Assembly: GCF_001613465.1 (NCBI RefSeq)
Contig: NZ_BDCK01000031.1
Location: forward strand, 142,630-206,629
DNA from: Nocardia niwae NBRC 108934 = DSM 45340
GTDB lineage: Bacteria; Actinomycetota; Actinomycetes; Mycobacteriales; Mycobacteriaceae
Length of the DNA: 64,000 bases
Direction: 5' to 3'
Numbering within the stretch: position 1 is the first letter of the stretch; each line of letters begins with the position of its first letter. A program made the position numbers and the translations under genes. Under the pieces are notes generated by a model that had not been told where the DNA came from, did not search any database, and worked only from the letters and a program-made list of their open reading frames with translations. Positions 47,096-56,739 of the stretch are shown in pieces.

Positions 47096-47623
47096 CTACC
47101 GGGCGTCGGCGGCCAGCTTGCCGAGCGCGTCGCCCGCCAGCCGATAGCCCGCCCATTCGGTCTGGGCCACGGCGCCGATCGACTCGTAGAAGTCGATCGA
47201 GGGCTTGTTCCAGGTCAGCACCGACCAGGAGACGCGGCTGTAACCCTGGTCCACCGCCTCCTTCGCCAGAGCCGTGAGCAGTGCCTTGCCGTAGCCCTTC
47301 CCCCTGGTCTCCGGCTTGACGTAGAGATCTTCCAGGTAGATGCCGTGCACGCCGTCCCAGGTGGAGAAGTTGAGGAACCAGATGGCGCAGCCGAGCAGTG
47401 CCGACTCGTCCGCCACCACGTGCGCGAACACCTTCGGCTCCGGTCCGAACAGCGCGGCGCGCAGCTGCTCGGCGGTGACCGTGCATTCGTGCCGCGCCTT
47501 CTCGTAGTCGGCCAGGTCGTGCACCAGGCCGACCAGTCCGGGCACGTCGGCGGGAACGGCGCGGCGCAGCACGGCGCCGCCGAGATCGACGGGGGTGGAG
47601 TCGGTGGGGGCGGGTCGGGTCAC
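47096..47623 (-). CDS. GNAT-family N-acetyltransferase
   Basis: 175 residues with the acetyl-CoA binding turn YLEDLYVKPETRGKGYGKAL (R-x-x-G-x-G/A type) and RVSWSVLTWNKPSIDFYESI, typical of GNAT enzymes acting on diamines/amino acids; substrate unknown. GTG 47623 overlaps the upstream phosphatase gene (GTGA) so they are translated together. Position matches Rv3216. Confidence 0.9.
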   Translation of the reverse strand: MTRPAPTDSTPVDLGGAVLRRAVPADVPGLVGLVHDLADYEKARHECTVTAEQLRAALFGPEPKVFAHVVADESALLGCAIWFLNFSTWDGVHGIYLEDLYVKPETRGKGYGKALLTALAKEAVDQGYSRVSWSVLTWNKPSIDFYESIGAVAQTEWAGYRLAGDALGKLAADAR

Positions 47624-48225
47624 AGTGACGCTCCGTTGGGTACCAGGTTGTGCGCGCGGATCGCGCGCGCATCGTGTTCATAGCCGAGCACGGTCAGCGC
47701 ACCGGTCGACATGGCGAATCGGCGGCCCTCCCGGATGTCGAATTCGGCCCAGCGAGCGATCAGCGCGCGGGAGAAGTGACCGTGGCCCACCAGCACGATA
47801 TCCCGCTCCGGCAGCGCGGGCGTCACGGCGGCCAGCACCCGGTCGGCGCGTTCCCGCACCTGCTGGGCGGTCTCGCCGTCGGGGACCGGGCCGGTCCAGA
47901 TGGTCCAGCCGGGTACGGCCTCGCGGATTTGCGGAGTGGTCAGGCCTTCGTAGGCGCCGTAGTCCCATTCGGCGAGGTCGTCGTCGACCGCGGCTCCGGT
48001 GAGCCCGGCGAGTTCGGCGGTGCGCATCGCGCGCAGCCGTGGGCTGGTGCGTACCAATGGATTCCGCAATTCCAGCGTGGCGAGCAAGCGGCCTGCCGCC
48101 GCGGCCTGTTCTTCGCCGCGCTCGGTGAGCGGGAGGTCGGTGCGGCCGGTGTGCCGCCGCTGCGTGGACCAATCGGTCTCGCCGTGCCGGAGCAGCACGA
48201 TACGGGCGTCGTCGAGTGCGGACAT
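47620..48225 (-). CDS. Histidine phosphatase-superfamily protein (Rv3214-like acid phosphatase)
   Basis: Cofactor-independent phosphatase with the catalytic loop LLRHGETDWS and second histidine in VLVGHGHFSRALIA; AEWDYGAYEGLTTPQIRE in the middle. Related M. tuberculosis Rv3214 (Gpm2) acts as an acid phosphatase rather than a phosphoglycerate mutase. About 201 residues from ATG 48225; an in-frame GTG at 48243 is possible, and GGAGG lies only one base before the ATG, so the start is uncertain. Confidence 0.9.
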   Translation of the reverse strand: MSALDDARIVLLRHGETDWSTQRRHTGRTDLPLTERGEEQAAAAGRLLATLELRNPLVRTSPRLRAMRTAELAGLTGAAVDDDLAEWDYGAYEGLTTPQIREAVPGWTIWTGPVPDGETAQQVRERADRVLAAVTPALPERDIVLVGHGHFSRALIARWAEFDIREGRRFAMSTGALTVLGYEHDARAIRAHNLVPNGASL

Positions 48226-48327
48226 GCCTCCATGATGGTCCACCGATGATCATGGTGGTGCGCCGGATCGGACGCCCCTCGCACCGGAGGCGACCGTGTG
48301 GACATTTGCCGTGCCGACCGCCGCGGA

Positions 48328-48840
48328 CTAGGACTCGATCGGGTCCCCGAGTTCGAGCACCACCAGTGGCAGCGGCCGCGAGACCTTGGACTGGTAGTCA
48401 GCGAGCAACGGGTTGTTCGTCCGCACCCAAGTCGCGAACTCGTCGTACTCGGCTCCTTCCAGCGCCCGCGCGGTGCCGCGGTAGGTGGTGGGCCCAAGCT
48501 CGATGGTGACGGCGGAATCGGCTTTCACGTTGTGGTACCAGGCGGGGTACCGGTCCTCGATGAACGAACTGACGTAGAGGGTTTCGCCGCGGCGCAACAG
48601 GCCGAGCGGGATCATGTGCCGCTTGCCGCTCTTGGCGCCGGTGGTGGTGAGCAAGATCAGCTCGCCGCCTTCGTACGCGCCGCCGACCTTGCCCCCGTTG
48701 TCGCGGAACTCCTGGATCACGCCGTCGTTCCAGTGCGCGATGTCTTCGTCGGAGTACTTCTGGTTCCAGGGCGCGTCCGGATCTTCGTAGGACGTGATAG
48801 CAGCGCTGTTCTCGGTTGTGCCGGGGAGGATTTCGCTCAT
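48328..48840 (-). CDS. Deazaflavin (F420)-dependent nitroreductase-family protein
   Basis: 170-residue split-beta-barrel protein of the Ddn/Rv3547 group: AYEGGELILLTTTGAKSGKR, HMIPLGLLRRGETLYVSSFI and PAWYHNVKADSAVTIELGPT. These bind F420H2 and reduce quinones or nitro compounds; the native substrate is unknown. Fits the fbiA-fbiB genes at 3376-5717. ATG 48840 preceded by GGGGAGGA. Confidence 0.9.
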   Translation of the reverse strand: MSEILPGTTENSAAITSYEDPDAPWNQKYSDEDIAHWNDGVIQEFRDNGGKVGGAYEGGELILLTTTGAKSGKRHMIPLGLLRRGETLYVSSFIEDRYPAWYHNVKADSAVTIELGPTTYRGTARALEGAEYDEFATWVRTNNPLLADYQSKVSRPLPLVVLELGDPIES

Positions 48841-48881
48841 ACCCGCAGTGTGCTCCGAGGCACCGACAAATTCGCCGTGCC

Positions 48882-50111
48882 TTACCCGAAGGCGTGGAGT
48901 TCGCCGTCCCGGAGCTCGAGGACGGTCGTCCCGATCACGGTGAGCGAGATGGGATTCGCGGCATAACCCGGCCGCTCCACCGGGATGCGCCCCGCTTCGG
49001 CTCCCGTGGCCGGGTCCAGGACGGTGAGCGCGCCGGCGGTGGGCAGCAGCAGCTTGCCCGCCATGAGCGCGGGGGAGCCGAGGGCGCCGCCCGCGGTCCA
49101 CAGCGGATCGAAAGTGCTTCCGTTCAAGGCGATCAGGCTGTTGCCGGTGAAGACGAGGTAGGCCGACCCGATGCGGGTGGTCGTGGTGGTCTGGCTCAAC
49201 GGCGCCGAAAGCTGATGCACGACAATCGGATTGCCGTTGCCGTCGTAGACGGCCAAGCGTGGCGGCAGTGGCTCGGCGCCGGTCGCGACGCCCGGGAAGT
49301 AGAGCACGATGCGGCTGTCGGACACCGCGATCACTCTGGCTTCCGGAGAATCCGCTCCGGGGCCGCTCAATACGTGCGAGCCGTACTCCTCCGGCACCGT
49401 GTTGTCTTTCGGGGCCGGATTGAGCACGGTGAGCCGCTCGGCCGGGTCGGCGGGGCAGCGTTCCAGCACGGCGAGCCGGGACGGGCTGGAACCGGACGAC
49501 AGCAACGTGCAGCCTCTGCGCGGCTGGGTCTTGACGTTCACCGGGGCGTCGACGAAGCCGTACTCCACGGTGCGCACCAGGTCCGAGCGCCACATCTCCA
49601 GCCGCTGCGGTCCCTGCGCCAGCAGGTAGGTGCCGTCTACCGACAGGCGCACGTCGCGATCCATGTAGCTGCTGCGCGCGGTGCGGCGGGCGCCGCTGTC
49701 ACCGGCCAGCATCGTGGCCTGGCTGCAGCCGCGCTCGTCGCGATAGACGGCGATGACCATGCCGTACTGGCCCTCGACCCCGCACAGCGGCAAATCGCGC
49801 CGGTACTTCCACAGCTGGTCACCGGTGCGTGGATCGCGGCCGGTGACCGTGTCGCCGGCGGCGGTCACCGCGACGCCGCCGGACACGAGCGCCCGCGCGC
49901 TCGCACCGTCCGGCGCGTGCCACAACTCACGCAGCGAGGTGGGCAGTTGATCGGCCGCGGCCGGGGTCGGCACGGTGGACGACGCGGTCACCGATTCGGT
50001 GCCGTGCGCGTCTCCGCGCACCCACACCACGGCCCCGGCGATGACCACGAGAACCGCGATCGCGACTGCGGAGAGGATGTCGGCGCGCGTCCGCCGCTCG
50101 GGTGCGAGCAC
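48882..50111 (-). CDS. Membrane-anchored beta-propeller protein (Rv3212-like)
   Basis: 409 residues. One N-terminal membrane anchor (about 14-32, ILSAVAIAVLVVIAGAVVWV) followed by an extracytoplasmic PQQ/WD-like propeller: TGRDPRTGDQLWKYRRD, LSVDGTYLLAQGPQRLEMWR, NGSTFDPLWTAGGALGSPAL, LDPATGAEAGRIPV. No catalytic motif seen; probably a binding scaffold. GTG 50111. Gene order beside rhlE matches mycobacteria (Rv3212-Rv3211). Confidence 0.8.
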   Translation of the reverse strand: MLAPERRTRADILSAVAIAVLVVIAGAVVWVRGDAHGTESVTASSTVPTPAAADQLPTSLRELWHAPDGASARALVSGGVAVTAAGDTVTGRDPRTGDQLWKYRRDLPLCGVEGQYGMVIAVYRDERGCSQATMLAGDSGARRTARSSYMDRDVRLSVDGTYLLAQGPQRLEMWRSDLVRTVEYGFVDAPVNVKTQPRRGCTLLSSGSSPSRLAVLERCPADPAERLTVLNPAPKDNTVPEEYGSHVLSGPGADSPEARVIAVSDSRIVLYFPGVATGAEPLPPRLAVYDGNGNPIVVHQLSAPLSQTTTTTRIGSAYLVFTGNSLIALNGSTFDPLWTAGGALGSPALMAGKLLLPTAGALTVLDPATGAEAGRIPVERPGYAANPISLTVIGTTVLELRDGELHAFG

Positions 50112-50138
50112 GAGTGCGAGACTAGCCGATCCGGGCGG

Positions 50139-51878
50139 TCAGGCCGATGCGGCGGCCGCGGGCTCGGCCGCGTTCCCGGTGTCCTCGGTCGCCGCGTCGC
50201 CCTCGCCCGACCGGCGTCGCCTGCGCCTGCGGCGAGCGGGCCGGTCGGTGGTGTCGGTGTCCACCGCGCCGCCGTTGTCGTCCGCGGACTCGGCGCTCGA
50301 TTCCTCCGTGACGGGGTTGTCTGCGGCGTCGGTCGTCTTGCGCCGCCTGCGCCTGCGGCGGGCGGGCTTGTCGGCGTCGGCCGCCTGTTCCGCGTCCGCG
50401 ACCTCGTCGCCCGTCGGAGCGTCGGTGTCGTCCGCGTCGGCGAGGTTCGGTGTGCCGTCGATCGGCTGACCGCCGCGGGTGCGCTTGCGGTTGCGCTTGC
50501 GCGGGGCACGAGCGGGGCGCTCGACCACGACCGCCTCCGGGTCGCGTTCCGGCTTCGGCTTGCGGACCACGCCCGTCACGCCCTCGGGAATACCGAGATC
50601 GGAGTACAGGTGCGGCGAGCGCGAGTACGTTTCGACCGGCTCGGGGATGCCGAGGCCGAGCGCGCCATCGATCGCCGACCAGCGGTTGAGCTCGTCCCAG
50701 TCGATCAGGGTCACCGCGACGCCGGTGCGCCCGGCCCGGCCGGTGCGCCCGATCCGGTGCACGTAGGTCTTCTCGTCTTCCGGGCACTGGTAGTTGATGA
50801 CGTGCGTGACGTCGTCGATGTCGATGCCGCGCGCCGCGACGTCGGTCGCGACGAGCACGTCGATCGCGCCCTTGCGGAACTTGGTCAGCGCCTTCTCGCG
50901 GGCGATCTGCCCGAGGTCACCGTGCACCGCGCCGACCGCGAAGCCCCGCTCGGCGAGGTCGTCGGCCACCTTCTGCGCCGTGCGCTTGGTGCGCGTGAAG
51001 ATCATCGTGGCCCCGCGGCTCTCGGCCTGCAGGATGCGCGCGATCAGCTCGCTCTTGTCCAAGGCGTGCGCGCGATAGACGAACTGCGCGGTGCGGTCGT
51101 GCACCGCCGAGTCGTGCGGCTCCTCGGCCCGGATGTGCGTGGGGCGGGTCAGGAAGGTGCGCGCCAGGGTGATGATCGGCCCGGGCATGGTCGCGGAGAA
51201 CAGCATGGTCTGGCGCTTGTCCGGAACCATGCCGAGAATGCGCTCGATGTCGGGCAGGAAGCCCAGGTCGAGCATTTCGTCGGCCTCGTCCAGCACCAGC
51301 ACGCCGATCTTCCCGAGAATCAGGTGCTGCTGGTCGGCCAGGTCGAGGAGCCGTCCCGGCGTACCGACCACCACGTCGACACCCGAGCGCAGCGCCGCGA
51401 TCTGTGCCTCGTAGGGGCGGCCGCCGTAGATCGACGCGACCCGCAGCGGGCCCTGGTGGTTGGTCAGGTACTTGCTCGCGTTCTCCAGATCCTGGGTGAC
51501 CTGGATGCACAGCTCGCGCGTCGGGACGATGACCAGCGCTCGCGGCGTGCCGTCCAGCGGTGTGGTGCCGGATTCCGCGGTCGCGATCCGGTGCAGCAGC
51601 GGCACGCCGAATCCGAAGGTTTTGCCCATACCGGTGCGGGCTTGACCGATGAGATCTTCGCCGGCGAGCGCCAGCGGAAGGGTCAGTTCCTGAATGGCGA
51701 AAGTACGTTCGATTCCGATCTCGCCGAGTGCGCGGACGATTTCCTCGCGCACCCCCAATTCGGTGAAAGTCGGGGCGGTGTGCGTTGCGTCCAGTTCGGC
51801 CGTCAACAGGGTCTCCGCCAGACCTGGTTCCTGATCGACTGTGATCTTGCTCAGGGTTCGTGCCTTCCTCGTAATCAC
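50139..51878 (-). CDS. rhlE: DEAD-box RNA helicase RhlE-like
   Basis: ATP-dependent RNA helicase of about 579 residues. Motif I ARTGMGKTFGFG, PTRELCIQ, GTPGRLLDL, DEAD box VLVLDEADEMLDLGF, FSATMPGP, VATDVAARGIDIDDV and HRIGRTGRAGR are all present. The last 130 residues are low-complexity with two blocks PARRRRRRR/PARRRRRRRR set in acidic Ala-rich sequence, typical of RNA-binding tails. GTG 51878 is the listed start; a CTG at 51854, eight bases after AGGAAGG, is possible, and conserved sequence starts later. Confidence 0.93.
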   Translation of the reverse strand: MITRKARTLSKITVDQEPGLAETLLTAELDATHTAPTFTELGVREEIVRALGEIGIERTFAIQELTLPLALAGEDLIGQARTGMGKTFGFGVPLLHRIATAESGTTPLDGTPRALVIVPTRELCIQVTQDLENASKYLTNHQGPLRVASIYGGRPYEAQIAALRSGVDVVVGTPGRLLDLADQQHLILGKIGVLVLDEADEMLDLGFLPDIERILGMVPDKRQTMLFSATMPGPIITLARTFLTRPTHIRAEEPHDSAVHDRTAQFVYRAHALDKSELIARILQAESRGATMIFTRTKRTAQKVADDLAERGFAVGAVHGDLGQIAREKALTKFRKGAIDVLVATDVAARGIDIDDVTHVINYQCPEDEKTYVHRIGRTGRAGRTGVAVTLIDWDELNRWSAIDGALGLGIPEPVETYSRSPHLYSDLGIPEGVTGVVRKPKPERDPEAVVVERPARAPRKRNRKRTRGGQPIDGTPNLADADDTDAPTGDEVADAEQAADADKPARRRRRRRKTTDAADNPVTEESSAESADDNGGAVDTDTTDRPARRRRRRRRSGEGDAATEDTGNAAEPAAAASA

Positions 51879-52284
51879 GTCCCGCGCGCACGAGGTGGGG
51901 CGGACCGGGCGGTCCACGACGACCACGACTCCGCAGGCGATACTTCACCCGGCCACGCTCCGGATGCCGGGCGCCTGCCGCGAAAAGCGGCGGCTACCTC
52001 GCAAGACATCGGCGCGGCGCACTGGTGACGCGGATTGGTGCGCGCACATTTTCCTGTCCAACGAAAACTTCGCACTCGAAACCGGTCGGCGGTCGCAGCG
52101 GCGTCCCCGCGGTGTGCGTGAGCGCGACGTCCGGCGACTCTGTCGAGCGAAACTTTCCGTTGTCCGACGCGATTGTAGCGTGATATTGTGCGTCGCTCGA
52201 ATTGCCACTGCGGCGCGCTTTCCGAAATCCTCCGGACCCGTCGCGTGCTTTCGCCGCGCCCGGCGCCCACGTACGCTGCGCCAC
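51879..52284. other. 406-base divergent region between rhlE and the SCO6745-family gene
   Basis: No gene recognised on either strand. The open frames through it are shadows with no conserved features. It must hold the rhlE promoter/leader and the promoter of the gene at 52285. Confidence 0.5.
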
Positions 52285-53142
52285 ATGGGAATTCATCCGG
52301 CGCGGCAAATCTGGGCGACGCTCGAACCGCTACACGATGTCGTCTATTTCGGAACCGGCGTCAAGGAGGCGGGCGTCGGGATCGGACTGCGCGGCTACTG
52401 GCAGACCTACTTCGCTTTCCGTGCGGCTCCGCTGGGCGCGGTGACGCCCGCCGCGGTTCAGGCGACCTTCGCCGGATTCCATCCGGATATGGTGCGTCGC
52501 GCGCTGCCGGAGGCGTGGGAGCGGGCTGCGCCGCAACGCTGCCTGGCCGCTCGGCTGGACCTGGCCACCGGCCTGTTGCGCGGCGTCGGCGCGGGCGACG
52601 CCGTCTGCGCTCGCGCGGTCGAATTGCTCGCGCCGGTGCAGCGTGCGGCCGATCCCACGGGGCGGCCGCTGTTCGCCGCGAACGCGGCCCTGCCGCTTCC
52701 CGCCGACCCGGTCGCCGCGCTGTGGCAGCTGACCACGTCGCTGCGCGAGCATCGCGGGGACGGCCATGTCGCGGCCTTGGTGACCAACGGTCTCGACGGA
52801 CGTCAAGCGCTGGTCATGCAGGTAGCCGCGGCTAAGGCGCCCGAATCGGTGATGCGTCCCGCGCGCGGGGTGTCGGAGGCGGAGTGGGCCGACGCGTTCG
52901 GCGAGTTGCGCGCCCGGGGGTTGGTCGCCGGAGAACCCGTCACCCCCACGCTCACCGGCAGCGGCGCGGAACTGCTGGGCAAGGTCGAGGCGGTGACCGA
53001 CGAAGCGGCGTGGACCGGAGCGCTCGCGGTGCTGTCGGCCGACGCGAGCACCGAGCTGACGACGTCGCTCGCGCCCTTGGTGCGCAGCGTGCAGGAGGCG
53101 GTGGTCCCGCCGCTCAACCCGGTCGGCATGGGACCGCGGTGA
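52285..53142 (+). CDS. SCO6745-family protein
   Basis: 285 residues, mostly helical, starting MGIHPARQIWATLEPLHDVV and containing GVGIGLRGYWQTYFAFRAAP, AALVTNGLDGRQALVMQVAA and RARGLVAGEPVTPTLTGSGA. The last segment looks like a winged-helix wing (TPTLTGSGAELLGKVEAVTD), so a DNA-binding or regulatory role is possible. Function unknown. ATG 52285 is chosen because the conserved part begins there; the frame is open upstream to 51841. Confidence 0.72.
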   Translation: MGIHPARQIWATLEPLHDVVYFGTGVKEAGVGIGLRGYWQTYFAFRAAPLGAVTPAAVQATFAGFHPDMVRRALPEAWERAAPQRCLAARLDLATGLLRGVGAGDAVCARAVELLAPVQRAADPTGRPLFAANAALPLPADPVAALWQLTTSLREHRGDGHVAALVTNGLDGRQALVMQVAAAKAPESVMRPARGVSEAEWADAFGELRARGLVAGEPVTPTLTGSGAELLGKVEAVTDEAAWTGALAVLSADASTELTTSLAPLVRSVQEAVVPPLNPVGMGPR

Positions 53143-53197
53143 CGCTGCCGGGAGTTGCCTGTTACCCGCGGTACCGATATGTGAGACTCTCTTCGCT

Positions 53198-54253
53198 GTG
53201 AGCCTTGCCGACACCGTCACCCTCGCCGCGCGCAACGCGTGGGCATTGACCTTCGGCTCCGGCATCGAGGCGCCGGACCCGACTCCCGCGACAATCCTGT
53301 GGGACCAGCCGCACCGGCAACTGCGGCGGTTCGAGCGAGCGGATGGGACTGCGCCGGCGGGGGACCGCGCCGTCCTGCTGGTCCCGCCGCTCGCCGCGCC
53401 CGCCAGCTGTTTCGATCTGCGGCCCGAGCAGAGCCTGGCGCGCTTCCTGCTGGAGATCGGCCGCAGCCCGTACGTCGTCGACTACGGCGACATCACCTTC
53501 GCCGACCGGCGTATGGGCTTCGAGGACTGGATCGATGACATCCTGCCCGAGGCGGTGCTGCGCACCAGCGCCGATCGCGACGGACGCGCGGTCGATCTGG
53601 TGGGCTGGTCGCTCGGCGGCACGCTGGCCTTGCTGACCGCCGCGGCGCACCCCGAGCTACCCATCCGGTCGATCACGGCCGTTGGCTCGCCGCTGGACTA
53701 CGACCGGATGACCGGCGTGCCGCAGCTGCGCGCGGTCGCGCGACTGACGGGCGGCCGGGCCACCTCGACGGTCATCCGCGCGGCCGGTGGCGTTCCTGCG
53801 ACACTGACTCGAATCGGCTACAAGGTCACCGCCTGGGACCGCGAGCTGACCCGGCCCTGGTTCGTCGCGAGCAATATCGCGCGCACCGAGGCGCTGGCGA
53901 AGATGGAGACGATCGACCGGTTCATGGCCGAGATGCCCGGATATCCGGGGCGTTTCTACGGACAGTTGTGGGGCCGGTTCATCCTCCACAACGACATCGG
54001 GCGCGGTGTCGTCGTCCTGGGTGGACGCCGGATCGAGCTGGCCGAGGTGACCGCGCCGGTGCTGCTGGTGGGCGGGCCCTCCGACGTGATCACCCCGGCT
54101 CCCGCGGTCGAGGCGGGCGTCGGCGTGCTCACGGGAGCAGCGATGGTCCGCTACGAGACCGCCCCCGGCAGCCACCTCGGCATCCTGGCCGCACCGACCG
54201 CGCGGGATACGACATGGAGCTACCTGGAGAAGTTCCTGGCCGAGACCGCGTGA
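53198..54253 (+). CDS. Alpha/beta-hydrolase related to PHA synthases
   Basis: 351 residues. LLVPPLAAPASCFDLRPEQS, nucleophile elbow VDLVGWSLGGTLALL (serine near residue 137), TAPVLLVGGPSDVITP with the acid, and histidine in TAPGSHLGILAAPTAR. The layout is like polyhydroxyalkanoate synthase/lipase families but a serine replaces the PHA-synthase cysteine, so a hydrolase or acyltransferase is more likely. GTG 53198; 27 bases before the ferritin-like gene, so an operon is likely. Confidence 0.82.
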   Translation: MSLADTVTLAARNAWALTFGSGIEAPDPTPATILWDQPHRQLRRFERADGTAPAGDRAVLLVPPLAAPASCFDLRPEQSLARFLLEIGRSPYVVDYGDITFADRRMGFEDWIDDILPEAVLRTSADRDGRAVDLVGWSLGGTLALLTAAAHPELPIRSITAVGSPLDYDRMTGVPQLRAVARLTGGRATSTVIRAAGGVPATLTRIGYKVTAWDRELTRPWFVASNIARTEALAKMETIDRFMAEMPGYPGRFYGQLWGRFILHNDIGRGVVVLGGRRIELAEVTAPVLLVGGPSDVITPAPAVEAGVGVLTGAAMVRYETAPGSHLGILAAPTARDTTWSYLEKFLAETA

Positions 54254-54280
54254 ACCGCGGCGAGTATTACGCTGGGGCGC

Positions 54281-54982
54281 ATGGGAGCACAGTCACCTGC
54301 CGCGTTAGGTGTTTCGTCGACCGACCCAGCAAACCTCTTCATCCCCGCGAGCCATCCCGGCGTGACCGACCTGTTCGCGGTGCTCGCCTATGGCGAGATC
54401 TCCGCGTTCTACCGGCTGGCCGAGGAAGCCAAGCTGTCGCCGAGCCTGCGGGGCAAGGTGGCCGTGGCGACGATGGCAGCGGCCGAGATGGAGCATTTCA
54501 AGACGCTGGAGTCCGCGCTGGCCGCGCGCGGCGCCGATGTCTTCGACGCCATGGCCCCGTTCGTGCGCGCGCTGGACGACTATCACGCCTCGACCGACCC
54601 CTCGACGTGGCTCGAGTCGATGGTGAAGTTCTACGTCGGTGACGGCATCGCCGCGGACTTCTACACCCAGATCGCCGGCGCGCTGACCCCCGACATCGCC
54701 GCCGTGGTCCGCGACGTGCTCGCCGAGACCAGTCACTCGGAGTTCGTCGTGGAGGAGGTGCGCCGGGCGGTCACCGAGAGCCGCTCCGAACGCGACCGGC
54801 TCACGCTCTGGGGCAGGCGGCTGCTCGGTGAAGCGATCACGCAGGCTCAATTCGTCATGGCGCAGCGGGACGAACTCACCGACCTGGTGCTCACCGCCAC
54901 CGGCGACCTCAACGGCATCGCCGCGCTGATCGAGCGGATGCAGGACAGTCACGCCGAGCGCATGGCGGTACTCGGCATCTGA
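54281..54982 (+). CDS. Ferritin-like fold protein (Rv3210c-like)
   Basis: 233 residues, a helical bundle with the paired metal-binding sequence MAAAEMEHFKTLESAL (E-x2-H type) and a second ETSHSEFVVEEVR, the layout of tRNA-(MiaE)-like/ferritin-like di-iron proteins. Substrate unknown. ATG 54281. Its position near rhlE matches mycobacteria. Confidence 0.82.
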   Translation: MGAQSPAALGVSSTDPANLFIPASHPGVTDLFAVLAYGEISAFYRLAEEAKLSPSLRGKVAVATMAAAEMEHFKTLESALAARGADVFDAMAPFVRALDDYHASTDPSTWLESMVKFYVGDGIAADFYTQIAGALTPDIAAVVRDVLAETSHSEFVVEEVRRAVTESRSERDRLTLWGRRLLGEAITQAQFVMAQRDELTDLVLTATGDLNGIAALIERMQDSHAERMAVLGI

Positions 54983-54988
54983 GCGCGG

Positions 54989-55837
54989 CTACGCGTTCGC
55001 CGCGCGGTTGGACACCAGCCGCAGGCCGGGCGCGTTCGTGCTCGCCCGGTCGATCAGCCAGACGACGACGCTCTGGTCCCGGCCGTCGGCTTCCAAGTTC
55101 TCGAACGGCACTTCGACCACGCCGTGCACCGGATGGTCGAGGTGCAGCGTGCCGGAGCCGGGCGCGCCGACCCGATGCGGCTTCCAGCGTCCGGCGAAAT
55201 CCGGCAGCCCGCGCAGCGCGTCGATCGTCTCGAGCAGCGCGTCGTCGCCGGGCCAGTGGAGTTTGGCGCGGCAGAGTGCGGAGGTGAAGATGTCGGCGGC
55301 CTCCTCCCAGTTGCGCAGGACGCGCCGTGCTGCCGGATGCACGAAGGTGTACCAGGCGAGATTGGGTTGATCCGGCCCGTCCAGCAGGCCCAGCGGGGCG
55401 ACGAAATCGGCCCACGCCTGGTTCCAGCCCAGCACGTTCAGCCTGCGGCCGACCACGAAGGCCGGCGTCGGCTGCAAGGCGTGCAGGATCGTCTCGATCG
55501 TCGTAGCCACCTGCTCGCGAGCGGATGTGTTGCCCGGGCAGCGGGTTTCGTTGCCGGAGGCCAGGGCGAGCATGCCGAAGTACTGGCGGTCGTCGCCGCG
55601 CAACAGCAGTGCGTCGGCCAAGGCGTCGACCACCGCCACCGACGGGTTGGTGTCGCGTCCCTGCTCCAGCCGGGCCAGGTAGTCGGCGCTCACCCCCGCG
55701 CGGACGGCGACCTCTTCCCGCCGCAGACCGGGCGTGCGGCGGCGGCCGCCCTCGGGCATGCCGACATCCGACGGCCGCAGTTCGGCGCGCCGCGCGATGA
55801 GGAACTCTCCGAATCCGTTACGAGCCATGTGTCCCAT
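54989..55837 (-). CDS. XRE-family regulator with MmyB-like ligand domain
   Basis: 282 residues. N-terminal helix-turn-helix (TPGLRREEVAVRAGVSADYL then ARLEQGRDTNPS) and a C-terminal PAS-like domain of the MmyB type (TPAFVVGRRLNVLGWNQAWA, HPAARRVLRNWEEAA, GTLHLDHPVHGVVEVPFENL). In Streptomyces such domains bind fatty acids or similar. ATG 55837 or 55828. Divergent from yceI across 93 bases, a likely target. Confidence 0.9.
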   Translation of the reverse strand: MGHMARNGFGEFLIARRAELRPSDVGMPEGGRRRTPGLRREEVAVRAGVSADYLARLEQGRDTNPSVAVVDALADALLLRGDDRQYFGMLALASGNETRCPGNTSAREQVATTIETILHALQPTPAFVVGRRLNVLGWNQAWADFVAPLGLLDGPDQPNLAWYTFVHPAARRVLRNWEEAADIFTSALCRAKLHWPGDDALLETIDALRGLPDFAGRWKPHRVGAPGSGTLHLDHPVHGVVEVPFENLEADGRDQSVVVWLIDRASTNAPGLRLVSNRAANA

Positions 55838-55930
55838 CGTGCCCGGTCCAAGGACGGTTATCCGCGCCCTGTCAGGTCCAGGATAACGGCGGTCTGGCTA
55901 GCGGACCGCGGTCCGGTCATTGTCGGAAGC

Positions 55931-56470
55931 ATGACATCTACCTCCGAATCCACCACCCTGAAATCCGGCTCCTGGGCACTGGACGCCGCGCACTCGTCGG
56001 TCGCCTTCACCATCCGCCATCTCGGCATCTCCAAGGTGCGGGGCGGATTCACCCGGTTCGAGACCGAATTCGTGGTCGACGAATCGGGCGCGGCCACCGT
56101 GGCCGCGACGATCCATCTCGACTCCTTCGACACCGGCAACGCCGACCGGGACGCGCACATCCGCACCGCCGACTTCCTCGACGTCGCCAATCGCCCCACG
56201 CTGACCTTCCGCGCTACCCGTCCGGTGCTCGTCGCGGAGACTTTCGAGGTCGAGGGCCAAGCCACGCTCGGCACGATCACGAAGCCGGTCACCCTGGAGG
56301 TCGAGTGGGGCGGCGTGCAGGACTTCGGCCCGACCGGCGACCGGCACGCGGGCTTCTCCGCCACCGGCACGATCAAGCGCACCGATTTCGGCGTCGGCGG
56401 CCCCTTGCCCGGCATGCTCAGCGACACCGTGAAGATCGAACTCGAGATCCAGCTGATAGAGCCCAAGTGA
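55931..56470 (+). CDS. YceI-family isoprenoid/lipid-binding protein
   Basis: 179-residue lipocalin-like barrel: SGSWALDAAHSSVAFTIRHL, VRGGFTRFETEF, SFDTGNADRDAHIRTADFLD, RTDFGVGGPLPGMLSDTVKI. Cytoplasmic (no signal peptide), unlike many Gram-negative YceI proteins. Binds isoprenoid or amphiphilic ligands. ATG 55931. Shares a promoter region with the MmyB-type regulator. Confidence 0.9.
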   Translation: MTSTSESTTLKSGSWALDAAHSSVAFTIRHLGISKVRGGFTRFETEFVVDESGAATVAATIHLDSFDTGNADRDAHIRTADFLDVANRPTLTFRATRPVLVAETFEVEGQATLGTITKPVTLEVEWGGVQDFGPTGDRHAGFSATGTIKRTDFGVGGPLPGMLSDTVKIELEIQLIEPK

Positions 56471-56739
56471 CACCACGCCGAACGGTGTTCGCGAAGGGCG
56501 AACACCACCCGGCCACCTCCGCCGAACCGCAACCCACCCACCGAGTTCCCGGAATCCACCAATTGATTTCGCAGGTACATGGGTAACTCACCGGGTACGC
56601 CCGGAACCCGAGCGGCCCCCGACGCAAGCCCGGAACGCGGCCGCCGTGGCACCTACTGGTACGGCCTGAATACGCGGAGAGGCGGGCCGGCACTAGCCTG
56701 GACTCGACAGCACAGGACTCTCAGGTTCGGAGGTTGGCC

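Noticed and set aside
47620..48225. Phosphoglycerate mutase
   Set aside because: Short histidine-phosphatase closest to Rv3214, reported as a phosphatase; mutase-specific insertions are not seen.
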